A stretch of 58,465 nucleotides of DNA from Treponema sp. (GTDB lineage: Bacteria > Spirochaetota > Spirochaetia > Treponematales > Treponemataceae): contig JAFLSN010000015.1 of assembly GCA_022510905.1 (NCBI GenBank), positions 1 through 58,465 on the forward strand, given 5' to 3'. The position numbers were made by a program, and so were the translations under genes. This document shows positions 26,421 through 34,194 of this stretch, one piece after another (within the stretch, counting starts at the first letter, position 1; every line of letters begins with the position of its first letter). A model generated the notes under the pieces. That model was not told where the DNA came from and made no database searches. It saw only the letters and a program-made list of their open reading frames with translations.

Positions 26421-27203
26421 ATGGGCGGGGATGAGGTGTTCAAGACTGTTTGTATCTTTATGCAGAAGGGCGGGGTGGGAAAAACTACGCTCACAAGCAT
26501 GCTTGCGTATGAGCTTTCAAAATACGGCAAGGTGCTCATGATAGACGCCGACCAGCAGGGCAACTTGACGTACCTGTACCACAAGGATTTTGTCGGGGGG
26601 ACTGCCACGTTTCTTTCCGTGCTCAAGGAGGAGACGCCGCTTTCCGAGGCGGTTGTTCTTTGCCGCGAGAAGCTTGGCAAATGCTGCGGCCTTTACCTTT
26701 TGGGCACCAAAAAGAACGACAGCGACCTCCGCAGCTACATGGAGTCCGGCTTCCGCGACGACCCGCACTCCATCCGTTCCATTGTGGCAGGGGCGAAGGA
26801 GCTGGGCTTCAACTATGTGTTTTTTGACCTGCCGCCGTCTTTCGGATTCTATGAAAAAATCATTCTTGCGAACGTAACGGAAATCATCCCCATCATTGAG
26901 CCGGAAGATTTTGCCATTGAAAGCTTGACCACTTTCAACGCTGCTATGAAAAAACTCAAGGTGCAGTACGATGCGAGATTTACCGAAAGCCGTTTTTTGA
27001 TTGTAAACAAGGAAAATCAGCAGAAGCAGGTGCACCGTTACTGGACGGAAGAGCTCAGAAAATCCTCCTACGAGGTGTTTGAATTCCGCGACTCGAAGGC
27101 GGTGTCTGGGGCTATTTCGTACCATGTGCCAATGCAGGAATATGCTCCGGGAAACCCCCTGTGCAAGATGGTTGCGGCGTTGGCAGAACGGGTCAAAGAA
27201 TGA
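26421..27203 (+). CDS. parA: ParA-family partition ATPase
   Basis: 260 aa, a short ParA without an N-terminal HTH. Deviant Walker A KGGVGKTT at residues 16-23, Walker A' segment VLMIDADQQGNLT near 37, and Walker B FDLPPS. It binds DNA non-specifically with ATP and moves ParB-bound plasmid copies apart. The start at 26421 follows AGAGGTGG. The short Ia/Ib-like form lacks its own operator-binding domain, so repression would rely on ParB at the repeated elements upstream. parB follows after 52 bp. Confidence 0.92.
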   Translation: MGGDEVFKTVCIFMQKGGVGKTTLTSMLAYELSKYGKVLMIDADQQGNLTYLYHKDFVGGTATFLSVLKEETPLSEAVVLCREKLGKCCGLYLLGTKKNDSDLRSYMESGFRDDPHSIRSIVAGAKELGFNYVFFDLPPSFGFYEKIILANVTEIIPIIEPEDFAIESLTTFNAAMKKLKVQYDARFTESRFLIVNKENQQKQVHRYWTEELRKSSYEVFEFRDSKAVSGAISYHVPMQEYAPGNPLCKMVAALAERVKE

Positions 27204-27255
27204 CCTGAATATGTTTTAGAGTTTTTAGAATTTTTGGATATTTTAAGGAGTCGGC

Positions 27256-28137
27256 ATGCCAAAAAAACGTCCTTCGCTGGCAGAAATCCATGGAGATGTG
27301 CATTTTGACGGTGGCGCTTCTGGAGTGGGGCAGGGGGAACCTTCCGTGTTTCCACAGGGAAAGCTGCTGCAAATTCCTACGGAACTTCTTTCGCTTGAGA
27401 AAAACATTCGCGACACGTTTTCTGACGAATCGCTTGATGAGCTGGGCGACTCGATGCTTTCGCACGGGCAGATTGAGCCCATCGTGGTATACCAGGATGG
27501 GCGGCGCTATGTGGTGAAGGTTGGTCACCGCAGGTACAAGGCGGCCGTTCTGCGCGACATTAAGACGTTGTGGTGCATTGTGGAGAGCCGGTTCACGGAC
27601 GAGGCCCAGCAGATTATCACGCAGGCGATAGAAAACGAGCAGCGGCTGAATCTTTCTTCGCGGGAGCGCGAGTCTTACATAGCCCGCCTTTTGGAGCTTG
27701 GACTTTCCCAGGTTGAGATTGCGAAGGCTCTGCACAAATCTGCGGGCTGGGTTTCTGAGGCGCTTACGGCAAGTCGCTTCCTGCAGGAAAATCGTGGCGC
27801 GCTGTCGGGGCTTTCCGAGGAGCCTTCCACCCGTGACGTGTGGAAGGCCAGCACGCTTTCAAAAGATGACTTCCAGAAGGCTGTGAGCGCGGCGGTGGAA
27901 CAGGGTGGCACAAAAGATGTGTTCAAAAAAGAAGTGAACCGCCGTTTTAAGACAAAGGGCTTTACTGCGGCATCTACACAAAAAAAACTCCGCATCGTGG
28001 TGGATGTGGTGCTTGATGAAGAATCCCGGGCGGTTTCGTCTGTGCTTGTAAAATGCAATGACGAAATGCTCCAGCAGTTTGTGGAGCGCGATATAAAAAA
28101 ATTCTACAGCAAGAGCGGCTATGACCTTGCGAAGTAG
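27256..28137 (+). CDS. parB: ParB-family centromere-binding protein
   Basis: 293 aa. The N-terminal ParB/Srx nuclease-like domain has the CTP-binding box in the form VGHRRYKAA (residues 89-97; canonical GERRxRA). A central helix-turn-helix, LSQVEIAKALHKSAGWVSEAL (about 155-176), should recognise parS. The C-terminal 80 residues are a charged dimerisation region. TTAAGGAG lies before the ATG. It forms an operon with parA and its likely binding sites are the repeated elements at 26028-26360 and elsewhere. Confidence 0.92.
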   Translation: MPKKRPSLAEIHGDVHFDGGASGVGQGEPSVFPQGKLLQIPTELLSLEKNIRDTFSDESLDELGDSMLSHGQIEPIVVYQDGRRYVVKVGHRRYKAAVLRDIKTLWCIVESRFTDEAQQIITQAIENEQRLNLSSRERESYIARLLELGLSQVEIAKALHKSAGWVSEALTASRFLQENRGALSGLSEEPSTRDVWKASTLSKDDFQKAVSAAVEQGGTKDVFKKEVNRRFKTKGFTAASTQKKLRIVVDVVLDEESRAVSSVLVKCNDEMLQQFVERDIKKFYSKSGYDLAK

Positions 28138-28169
28138 GGGAGTGGAAGTGCTCCTTTGTTTTGTGATGC

Positions 28170-28982
28170 ATGGAGCGGATTGTGGCCGACCTTGAGGCGT
28201 ACTACGCAAAATTCAATGAAGACCACCGGCTGTCCACGCGGCATGGGCAAGTTGAATTCATCACATCGATGAAATACATCCACGATTTTATTCCGCAGGG
28301 AAAAACGCTGCGCATTTGCGATGTAGGCGCGGGAACAGGGCGGTATGCTCTTGCGCTCGCCTCAGAAGGCCATGACGTGACCGCCGTGGAACCGGTGGAA
28401 CGCAACCGGCTGGCAATGGAGGCCAAGCACGGCATGGTAAACATCTGGCCGGGCAATGCCATGGATTTGCATTTTTTAAAAGATGCATGGTTTGACATCA
28501 CCCTGCTGTTCGGGCCTCTGTACCATCTGCACAAAACGGAAGAACGACTTGCCGCGCTGTCCGAAGCCAGGCGAATAACCAGGCCTGGCGGAATTATTTT
28601 TGTTGCTTATATCATGAACGAATACAGCATGATTGAATATTGTTTCAAAAAAAATAAAATACGGGAATGCATGGCGGACGGCTCTGTTGATGCCACATTT
28701 CATACTGTCGCTTCTGAAAATTCGCTGTACAGCTATGTTCGCCTTGAAGACATACAGGCGCTGAATGAGAGCGCAGGATTGCAGCGCATAAAGATTGTTG
28801 CCGCAGATGGGCCTTCCGATTATATGCGCAGAACGTTAAATGCCATGGATGAAGAAACTTTTGCCTTGTTTGTTCGTTATCATCTTGCCACCTGCGAGCG
28901 TCCTGAGCTGTTGGGCGCAAGTTCTCATACTGTTGATATTTTGCAAAACATCCCCCCGATGCCAAAACTTGTTCTGGGCTGA
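28170..28982 (+). CDS. Class I SAM-dependent methyltransferase
   Basis: 270 aa. Motif I VGAGTGRYALALA, then VTAVEPVERN (acidic residue ending strand 2), and a later LLFGPLYHLH segment mark a Rossmann-fold small-molecule methyltransferase. There is no DNA-methyltransferase catalytic motif (no PCQ or NPPF), so it is unlikely to partner the nearby Vsr endonuclease. It starts 32 bp after parB on the same strand and is probably co-transcribed. Substrate unknown. Confidence 0.85.
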   Translation: MERIVADLEAYYAKFNEDHRLSTRHGQVEFITSMKYIHDFIPQGKTLRICDVGAGTGRYALALASEGHDVTAVEPVERNRLAMEAKHGMVNIWPGNAMDLHFLKDAWFDITLLFGPLYHLHKTEERLAALSEARRITRPGGIIFVAYIMNEYSMIEYCFKKNKIRECMADGSVDATFHTVASENSLYSYVRLEDIQALNESAGLQRIKIVAADGPSDYMRRTLNAMDEETFALFVRYHLATCERPELLGASSHTVDILQNIPPMPKLVLG

Positions 28983-29060
28983 TGCTGTTGCTTTGTGCGC
29001 CACCGGTTGCGGGAGGCATGCTAACAAGTTTGGACAGAGGCAACAATCTTGCATGTTCAT

Positions 29061-29089
29061 AAAAAAGGCACCATCTTGCCGATGGTGCC
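29061..29089 (-). terminator. Rho-independent terminator of the 29114-29611 gene
   Basis: Minus-strand stem GGCACCATC/GATGGTGCC (29081-29089 with 29067-29075), a 5-nt loop, followed by six U residues (29061-29066). It lies 25 bp after the stop codon of the leftward gene. Confidence 0.85.
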
Positions 29090-29113
29090 ACAAAGTGCCA
29101 TTTGTACGATCGG

Positions 29114-29611
29114 TTACTCCATCTCTTCTGGATTGTCGTAAGCGTAATAAAAATTGATGTAGAATGTTGTACAGTCCGGAACATGCACGGCCCATTCAAC
29201 ACCGATAGTGCAAATTTTGAGTTCCTGCTGAATGGGGTTCAGCCGTTCTTTCATGCCGCGCATAATTTCTTTGGCTTCGCTGTCGAGCGGCTCACCCTTG
29301 CTCCAGCTGGAATCCGCAAGCGTTGAAAGGTATTTGAAAACTTGTGGCGCATTGAGCGGGGAATAGCGTTTGATTTCAGAATAACGCAGCTGAAAATTGA
29401 TCTTTAGGTTCCACTTGTCGTCGGTACCGACCAACTTTTTTTCCATAGGATAGCCGTAATGGATGTTGATGTCGGCGTAGTTCAGTTCATCGTTAAAAAA
29501 ATGGGCCAACTGTTTTCCATAACGATAAGAGCGGGAGGCATGCTCTTTTTCGCCATCTATAAAATTTTCGGAATCCTGTAGACATTTTTCATACTTTTGT
29601 TCGAGTGTCAT
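29114..29611 (-). CDS. Hypothetical cytoplasmic protein
   Basis: 165 aa, hydrophilic, no signal peptide or membrane segment, acidic C-terminus (DNPEEME). It has an N-terminal helical part and a central beta-rich part (LKINFQLRYSEIKRY). No family recognised. The ATG follows AGGAGC and the gene ends at a strong terminator, so it is very probably expressed. It converges with the methyltransferase gene. Confidence 0.72.
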   Translation of the reverse strand: MTLEQKYEKCLQDSENFIDGEKEHASRSYRYGKQLAHFFNDELNYADINIHYGYPMEKKLVGTDDKWNLKINFQLRYSEIKRYSPLNAPQVFKYLSTLADSSWSKGEPLDSEAKEIMRGMKERLNPIQQELKICTIGVEWAVHVPDCTTFYINFYYAYDNPEEME

Positions 29612-29730
29612 GAATAGCTCCTATTATGCTTTATAGCGAATAATACTTTAGTGTACCAGCTAGATTTTTGCTTGTCAATGATAGATTTTGATGATGGATT
29701 TGAAAAGTGAAAACCTGTAGCATTACGGTT

Positions 29731-30198
29731 CTATGGCTGTATTGGTCTGCGAAGTTCAAGATACGGCTCGTTGGATTCTTCCAGCCAAAGAATGATTTCT
29801 TTTGAAACATTGTCAATTTTTTGTTTTGATTTTTTGCCACGGATGGCGCATTCCCACACCACGCATACCCGCCAGCACTGCGCACGGTATTGTGAGATAA
29901 TTGCGCGGTCTCGTTTTTTGTTACGGATGAATTTTTTTATCCAGAAAAGCTGGTTCGATTTTGGAAACCGAAAGATACCGCAATGGTCATGCGCATGCCA
30001 AAAACAACCATGAACAAAAATAACGGCATAGTAGCGTGGTAACACCATGTCTGGAGTGCCGGGGCGACGTTTGTCGCATATTCTGTAGCGAAACCCTGCG
30101 CGGTGCAAGGCGCTGCGAATCTGTTTTTCCGGCACGGTGTTTTTGCCATGGATGCGTGACATTACCGTGTGCCGCTGTTGTGGGGTAAGCGTGTCCAT
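29731..30198 (-). CDS. vsr: Very short patch repair endonuclease (Vsr)
   Basis: 155 aa, complete. The start, LTPQQRHTVMSRIHGKNT, then GTPDMVL with the catalytic Asp and VHGCFWHAHDHC with zinc and metal ligands, is diagnostic of Vsr. The enzyme nicks T:G mismatches created when 5-methylcytosine deaminates and normally accompanies a C5-cytosine methyltransferase. No such methyltransferase is on this replicon, so its partner is chromosomal or lost. Confidence 0.92.
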   Translation of the reverse strand: MDTLTPQQRHTVMSRIHGKNTVPEKQIRSALHRAGFRYRICDKRRPGTPDMVLPRYYAVIFVHGCFWHAHDHCGIFRFPKSNQLFWIKKFIRNKKRDRAIISQYRAQCWRVCVVWECAIRGKKSKQKIDNVSKEIILWLEESNEPYLELRRPIQP

Positions 30199-30303
30199 GC
30201 GTACAGTATATGCGATGGCATGCGGGTGGTCAATTTGTAGCGCTTATTTGAATACACTCTTGCGTTTATGCAACATTTTTGTGGAGAGCTTGTAGCCATG
30301 GCA

Positions 30304-30465
30304 ACCGTGCATCTGCGAAGCCATCCCTTGGTTTGAAGCCTTGCTGCAAATAGGGCGAAATTAAGGGTATTTGACTCTTGGCTTCAATACCTTACAAGAA
30401 CAACACACCCAGCAAACCCTAAAGGTTTCTTTATCACGGCTTTTGCGCCGGGGTGTGTTGATTTC
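30304..30465 (-). repeat. Dispersed mosaic repeat downstream of phosphatase gene
   Basis: Minus-strand reading: AATCAACACACCCCGGCGC, then GATAAAGAAACCTTTAGGG, GGGTGTGTTGTTCTTG and CTTCGCAGATGCACGGT. It lacks the usual right end. Its inner 120 bp are nearly identical to the copy at 30990-31215, so the phosphatase gene is bracketed by direct repeats. Confidence 0.8.
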
Positions 30466-30930
30466 TTAAACGCTTTTTTCTTTTACAAGTTTGGCAAGCA
30501 ATGCTTCACATCCTTCGCGGACATCCCTGTAGGTTTCGGAAAAATTGCCGGTGTACCATGGGTCATCGATGTCGCGGGGATGGCTTGTAAAATCTAAAAG
30601 CATGCTCACTTTTTGTTCGGGGTCGGTTTTGACAATCCGCATGATGTTGCGCATGTTAATGCTGTCCATGCCGATAAGATAATCCCATTGGTCATAATCT
30701 GTGGGCAAAAGCTGCGTGGCCCGATGAGGTATCAGCGGAATGTTAAGTGAGGCAAGTTGGCGCACAGTGCCTGGGTGGGGCGCGTTTCCAATTTCTTCAC
30801 GGCTGGTGGCGCGGGAGTCAATTATGAATTGAGAAGAAAGATTTTGCGTGTTAACGAGGTGCTGCATAACGCTCTGTGCCATTGGCGAGCGACAGATGTT
30901 TCCATGGCAGATAAAAAGCAGACGTGTCAT
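30466..30930 (-). CDS. Low-molecular-weight protein-tyrosine phosphatase
   Basis: 154 aa, normal length. The phosphate-binding loop CHGNICRS (Cys8, Arg14) near the N-terminus and DIDDPWYTG with the general-acid Asp near the C-terminus are the family hallmarks. It removes phosphate from protein tyrosine or related targets, often in control of surface polysaccharide synthesis. The ATG at 30930 was chosen because homology begins there; a longer ORF starts inside the neighbouring repeat. No Shine-Dalgarno, but TACACT lies 7 nt upstream, suggesting a leaderless transcript. Bracketed by two direct copies of the mosaic repeat. Confidence 0.92.
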   Translation of the reverse strand: MTRLLFICHGNICRSPMAQSVMQHLVNTQNLSSQFIIDSRATSREEIGNAPHPGTVRQLASLNIPLIPHRATQLLPTDYDQWDYLIGMDSINMRNIMRIVKTDPEQKVSMLLDFTSHPRDIDDPWYTGNFSETYRDVREGCEALLAKLVKEKSV

Positions 30931-30989
30931 AATATTCAGTGTAGCAGAATGTTCATAAAAAATCGAGTAGGGCAGGGGATGTCGGAGCT

Positions 30990-31215
30990 GATTCGTGCGG
31001 AAAAGGTACATACCGTGCATCTGCGAAGCCAGCCCCCTGGTTTAAAGCCTTGCTGCAAATAGGGCGAAATCAAGGGTATGTGACTCTTGGCTTCAATGTC
31101 TTACAAGAACAACACACCCAGCAAACCCTAAAGGTTTCTTTATCACTGTTCAGTGGGTCAAGTTTCAGAGAAATCATACCCCGCTTCATGGAATGAAGTC
31201 GGGCTTTGCGTTGCG
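30990..31215 (-). repeat. Dispersed mosaic repeat, longest well-conserved copy
   Basis: Minus-strand order: GGGGTATGATTTCTCTGAAA, ACTTGACCCACTGAACAGTG, ATAAAGAAACCTTTAGGG, GGGTGTGTTGTTCTTG, ATTGAAGCCAAGAGTCACAT, TTTGCAGCAAGGCTTTAAAC, GGCTTCGCAGATGCACGG and TATGTACCTTTTCCGCACGA. It serves as the reference for the family. Confidence 0.85.
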
Positions 31216-31247
31216 TGTCCAAGTTCATGGTTGGAATTAAACGGTAT

Positions 31248-31949
31248 TTATTTTAACATGTCATGGCAATTTTTTATCCACTGTTCATTGAGATCCAGCC
31301 TTTGTATCTGAGAATCTGGTGAAATACTTTCTGTTGAAGACATGTAGTTCGCTAAGGAATATTCGTATGAAATATATGTGAATGTTTCTCGTTTTGTAAG
31401 ACCCAGCAAATATGTTCGTTCTGCAATCTCTTCAAGATTTATGAGCGTATCAAGAGCGCATTTTGAATTTTTGCCCCATGCAAATGCTCCTATGGTATGA
31501 ATAAAAATCGCGGGCGTTTGATATACGAATTTTTGTTTTAAAGTTGAAAGAATTTCTTTCGCAATTTTTATACTGAACACCTCTGTGTCTGAAACATCAG
31601 GTATTTTTTTTACGCAGGCGATTTCTCCAAAAAAATGGCGGGTATGGAGCTGTGTAACTGGTGGGAGTGCCAGCCCGGTTCCCGCCCAAACTGAAAGCCA
31701 TTTTGAGTCGGACTTCACGATACAGTGGATGAAAGGGTAAGCCTTATAGATCAGATAATGTGAAAAAAACAAAGTGTCGAAATCGCTTTTTGAGCCTTCA
31801 ACAATTTTACATTCTGAATTTAAGATGATGATTTCTGAAACGTCTTTTACATATCTGGATTTGGAACTTACAGCGAAATAATTTCCATCTCCGCTGCGTA
31901 ATGAAATATATACTTCGTCCGGCGAAAAGTAGCTGTGGGATTCATACAT
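31248..31949 (-). CDS. AraD-like class II aldolase paralogue lacking zinc ligands
   Basis: About 233 aa. Long stretches align with L-ribulose-5-phosphate 4-epimerase: KIVEGSKSDFDTLFFSHYLI, LHTRHFFGEIACVKK and GAFAWGKNSKCALDTLINLE. The residues that bind zinc in AraD are changed: the H-T-H pair is Lys79-Ser-Asp81 and the later His is Ile153 (IHTIGAFAWG). Some 20 N-terminal residues of AraD are also missing. It is therefore probably a non-catalytic homologue or decaying gene. The ATG at 31949 is used; a TTG at 31979 is possible. A LicD remnant lies 65 bp upstream on the same strand, hinting at a former surface-glycan operon. Confidence 0.68.
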   Translation of the reverse strand: MYESHSYFSPDEVYISLRSGDGNYFAVSSKSRYVKDVSEIIILNSECKIVEGSKSDFDTLFFSHYLIYKAYPFIHCIVKSDSKWLSVWAGTGLALPPVTQLHTRHFFGEIACVKKIPDVSDTEVFSIKIAKEILSTLKQKFVYQTPAIFIHTIGAFAWGKNSKCALDTLINLEEIAERTYLLGLTKRETFTYISYEYSLANYMSSTESISPDSQIQRLDLNEQWIKNCHDMLK

Positions 31950-32014
31950 TCTTTTATATGCTTGTATATGCTTGCACAAGATTTGTTTTTAACGTTTCAA
32001 ACATTTTGATTCCT

Positions 32015-32374
32015 CTATACTTTGCTTTTGGAATGATTCTTGCTAGTCGATTTGTATGCATGAATTACATGACATATTCTTTTCTTTGGCAAAGTCATAT
32101 AATCGCTGTACATGTGTTGCAGAACAAGGTCATAGTGAGCAGGAACCGGCACTTTCAAGCCTTCAAAATATAGATATTTTTCACCTACATCTTTGTCAAT
32201 GAAATACCATTTTGGCATTTCTTCTTTTTTGCCGTAGCCAGTAACAACAGTGCCTGCTTTTTCACATTTTTCAAAGTCGTATTTTTTTCCAAGCTGTTCT
32301 ATCTTTTTTGCAAAATAAACAGGCCCTATAAGCCTGAATGGAGCATCCAGCCAATAAATTATGCTGGTTAGCAA
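32015..32374 (-). pseudogene. C-terminal fragment of LicD-family phosphotransferase
   Basis: About 119 codons. The block YLYFEGLKVPVPAHYDLVLQ followed by MYSDYMTLPKKRICH is the conserved C-terminal part of LicD proteins, which attach phosphocholine or similar groups to surface polysaccharides. About the first half of a normal LicD (some 130 residues with the nucleotidyltransferase-like D-x-D motif) is missing. The only start is a TTG without ribosome site. The break lies near 32385, exactly where a rightward HTH gene also begins abruptly. Confidence 0.7.
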
Positions 32375-32652
32375 TTTTTTACCTGGAAGACTTGCGGTTT
32401 AATATCAAGTATTATCGGGAACAAAAAGGCATTTCTCAGGCGCAGCTATCAATTTTTTGTGACTGTGGAACTGGAACAATAGGCGGCATTGAATCTGGCA
32501 AGGCGAAGCCTTCATTGGATATGCTTTTGAGGATTGCCGATTCTCTCGGTGTGACTCCTGCTGATTTATTTATTCGGAATGTTTCTTGCAATAAAAATTT
32601 TCTGAAAGAAAAACTGAAAAAGGAATTTGCGCTCTTTTTGGAACGGGTATGA
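32338..32652 (+). CDS. XRE-family transcriptional regulator, rebuilt N-terminus
   Basis: 104 codons from the only available ATG. A classical helix-turn-helix starts at about residue 17: EDLRFNIKYYREQKGISQAQ, then SLDMLLRIADSLGVTPADLF. The first 16 residues are read from the antisense of the LicD remnant and are not typical, so the original start was probably lost at a recombination joint near 32385, with CTG or the upstream ATG now used. DNA target unknown. It may be inactive. Confidence 0.55.
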   Translation: MEHPANKLCWLAIFYLEDLRFNIKYYREQKGISQAQLSIFCDCGTGTIGGIESGKAKPSLDMLLRIADSLGVTPADLFIRNVSCNKNFLKEKLKKEFALFLERV

Positions 32653-32733
32653 GAATCAACATGCCCGATACAAAAGCGAGGCTTGACTCCATGAAATACA
32701 GTATGTACCCTTTACGCACGAATCAATCTGAAA
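32649..32733 (+). repeat. Dispersed mosaic repeat, internally deleted copy
   Basis: Left end AATCAACATGCCCGATAC and right end CAGTATGTACCCTTTACGCA are present with almost nothing between, giving a minimal copy of about 85 bp. Confidence 0.7.
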
Positions 32734-33297
32734 GGCGGAATGAATGCAAAAATGATTTATTCCGCGTGAACTGTGTACCAGTCATCGATGGCCAAAGCTC
32801 CTGTGTCTGTGTTTTTGCGGCGCTTAAAAAGCATTTTAGCTTTGTAAAAGTTGCGAAGAAATGCTATTTTTGGTGCTTTTTTAGGATTGCCGCCTATTAT
32901 ACTTCTATGGGCGTACTATGCGATTCTCTTGCAAATGCTATTTTGGGCGAACAACGGGAACACGTTTTGGCCAAAATAGCAACGTAATTTTACGGTTTTT
33001 GTGCGGTTTGGAAGCTGGCGGCCTTTTGCAGAGACCCGGGTTTACGCATGTATTCAGCTTGAAGCGTGGCCATCCAGCGTGGAATTTTTGGTTTGCAAGT
33101 GTGGCCCGGTTTTTATGTTCAGTCAGAACTGGTACGGCCGAGGTGTTCACAATGGTCTTGCATGGGTGGCAAGGAATAATTGCATTGGCTGGCGGGTTAA
33201 ACATTATAGATATAGAATATAAAATTCATATGAACCGTTTTGTTCATGCTGAAGATCTAACCGCCTGTGATTTTTTCTGAATTTTGCAGAAATAAGC
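32734..33297. other. Intergenic region with a possible gene end
   Basis: No firm gene. On the minus strand 32757-32862 an open frame ends with AKMLFKRRKNTDTGALAIDD then WYTVHAE and a stop, which has coding-like character and could be the 3' end of a lost gene. The rest is T-rich and featureless apart from the promoter of the downstream RNA candidate. Confidence 0.35.
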
Positions 33298-33325
33298 TTG
33301 CACTTTGGCAAAGCTGTGGTATACT
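33298..33325 (+). promoter_or_regulatory. Promoter of the structured RNA candidate
   Basis: TTGCAC and TATACT separated by 16 bp; predicted start near 33332. Confidence 0.65.
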
Positions 33326-33331
33326 GAAATA

Positions 33332-33546
33332 ATGGTAAGGGAGCAGATAAGGAGCTGTGGGCCCGCCATGTCGATGGAGGCGATTATGCAGATTCCGACA
33401 AAGAGATTTCCCCCTCAGGCAATCAATAGTGAAGGGGATAGCTAAGCCCAGAATGCCTGTAAAAGGCAACCACGCTTTAAGCCCTTATGCATCCATGTGA
33501 ATCAGGGGCAAAGACAAGCCGCCATGCACTGGCGGCTCTTTTTTTT
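33332..33546 (+). ncRNA. Candidate structured non-coding RNA, about 215 nt
   Basis: A near-consensus promoter ends 6 nt before the predicted start and an excellent terminator ends it. Between them several local hairpins can be drawn: CGCC-ATGTCGATGGA-GGCG, CCCC...GGGG around 33410-33440, TGCCTGTAAAAGGCA, and GCCC...GGGGC before the terminator. It does not match tmRNA, RNase P RNA, SRP RNA or 6S RNA by eye. A 19-codon ORF beginning MQIPTKRFPP has GGAGG 5 nt before its ATG, so a small-protein mRNA is an alternative. No gene follows closely, so it is not simply a leader of the TetR gene 650 bp away. Confidence 0.55.
33517..33546 (+). terminator. Rho-independent terminator of the RNA candidate
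   Basis: AGCCGCCA/TGGCGGCT 8-bp perfect stem (33517-33524 with 33530-33537), 5-nt loop, then C and eight T residues. Confidence 0.9.
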
Positions 33547-33639
33547 GTAAGTTGACAAGAACTTGGTCTGTACGGGTATGGCGCGGGCTTTTGCGCAAAT
33601 TTGAAGAGATTCCGTTTTATTTTGCGGTGTAAATTTGTT

Positions 33640-33850
33640 GACTTGGTTTGTGCGAAAAGGTACATACCGCGCTTCTGCGGAACCACCTATGGCTTGAAGC
33701 CTTACTGCCAATATGGGCGGAATGAAGGATATGTACCTTTGGCTGCAATCCCTATTAGAACAACGCGCCTAACAAACCCTAAAGAGTTTTTATCACTAAT
33801 CAGTTATCAAATTTCAGAAACATCATACCCAGAACGCTTGCTTTGTGTAT
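33640..33850 (-). repeat. Dispersed mosaic repeat, diverged full-order copy
   Basis: Minus strand shows GGGTATGATGTTTCTGAAA, TTTAGGGTTTGTTAGG, GCGTTGTTCTAATAGG, GGCTTCAAGCCATAGG, CCGCAGAAGCGCGG and TATGTACCTTTTCGCACA in the same order as the 30990 copy. Confidence 0.75.
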
Positions 33851-34123
33851 CGATTTTTGTCCGTTGTGGCCGGAGGGCGGGAAATTTCTGTCACACCCGT
33901 ATATCGTGTGTCTGTTTTTGTAGACATAGTGATATATAATGGAGTTTTTGCACCGTTTTGTTGCAAGGGCGTGTTTTGGTGCTGAGCCAGATTTTAAAAC
34001 CAGTTCGCCTTGAATGTCTTTTTTATGATGTGATATTTTATAGACATATTCATAAATATTCTAGCTGCTTGTGCGAGCGCCTGTTTTTTCTGCAATTATA
34101 ACAAAATTTTATATTTTTCGATA

Positions 34124-34152
34124 TTGACTTTTCGGCGGCATAAAGGTAAATT
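34124..34152 (+). promoter_or_regulatory. Promoter of the TetR-efflux operon
   Basis: TTGACT and TAAATT separated by 17 bp, with the predicted start near 34159, directly before the operator palindrome. Confidence 0.65.
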
Positions 34153-34161
34153 CTGTACCAT

Positions 34162-34183
34162 GGTTACCGATTGTTCGGTAACC
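34162..34183. promoter_or_regulatory. Operator palindrome for the tandem TetR regulator
   Basis: GGTTACCGA (34162-34170) and TCGGTAACC (34175-34183) are perfect inverted repeats with a 4-nt spacer. They lie between the promoter and the ATG at 34195, where bound TetR would block transcription. The 22-bp size is usual for TetR operators. Confidence 0.75.
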
Positions 34184-34194
34184 CGGTGCGAAAA

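Noticed and set aside
26006..26680. 224-codon leftward ORF over the iteron-like array and the parA start
   Set aside because: It is the antisense of the repeats and of the parA Walker A region; no ribosome site or family features.
28170..28982. Methyltransferase as the DNA-methylating partner of Vsr
   Set aside because: It has only SAM-binding motifs of small-molecule methyltransferases, no C5-cytosine catalytic PC motif.
33332..33546. Structured RNA as 6S RNA or tmRNA
   Set aside because: No long single-bulge rod as in 6S, and no tRNA-like ends or tag sequence as in tmRNA.
33640..33711. Small ORFs beginning MYLFRTNQ, MYPLRTNQ and similar
   Set aside because: They arise from the right-end module of the mosaic repeat, lack ribosome sites and have unrelated continuations.
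30990..33850. Mosaic repeats as integron attC sites, since they separate small genes
   Set aside because: No integron integrase on the circle, copies occur in both orientations and inside operons, and no clear paired GTTRRRY/RYYYAAC core was found.
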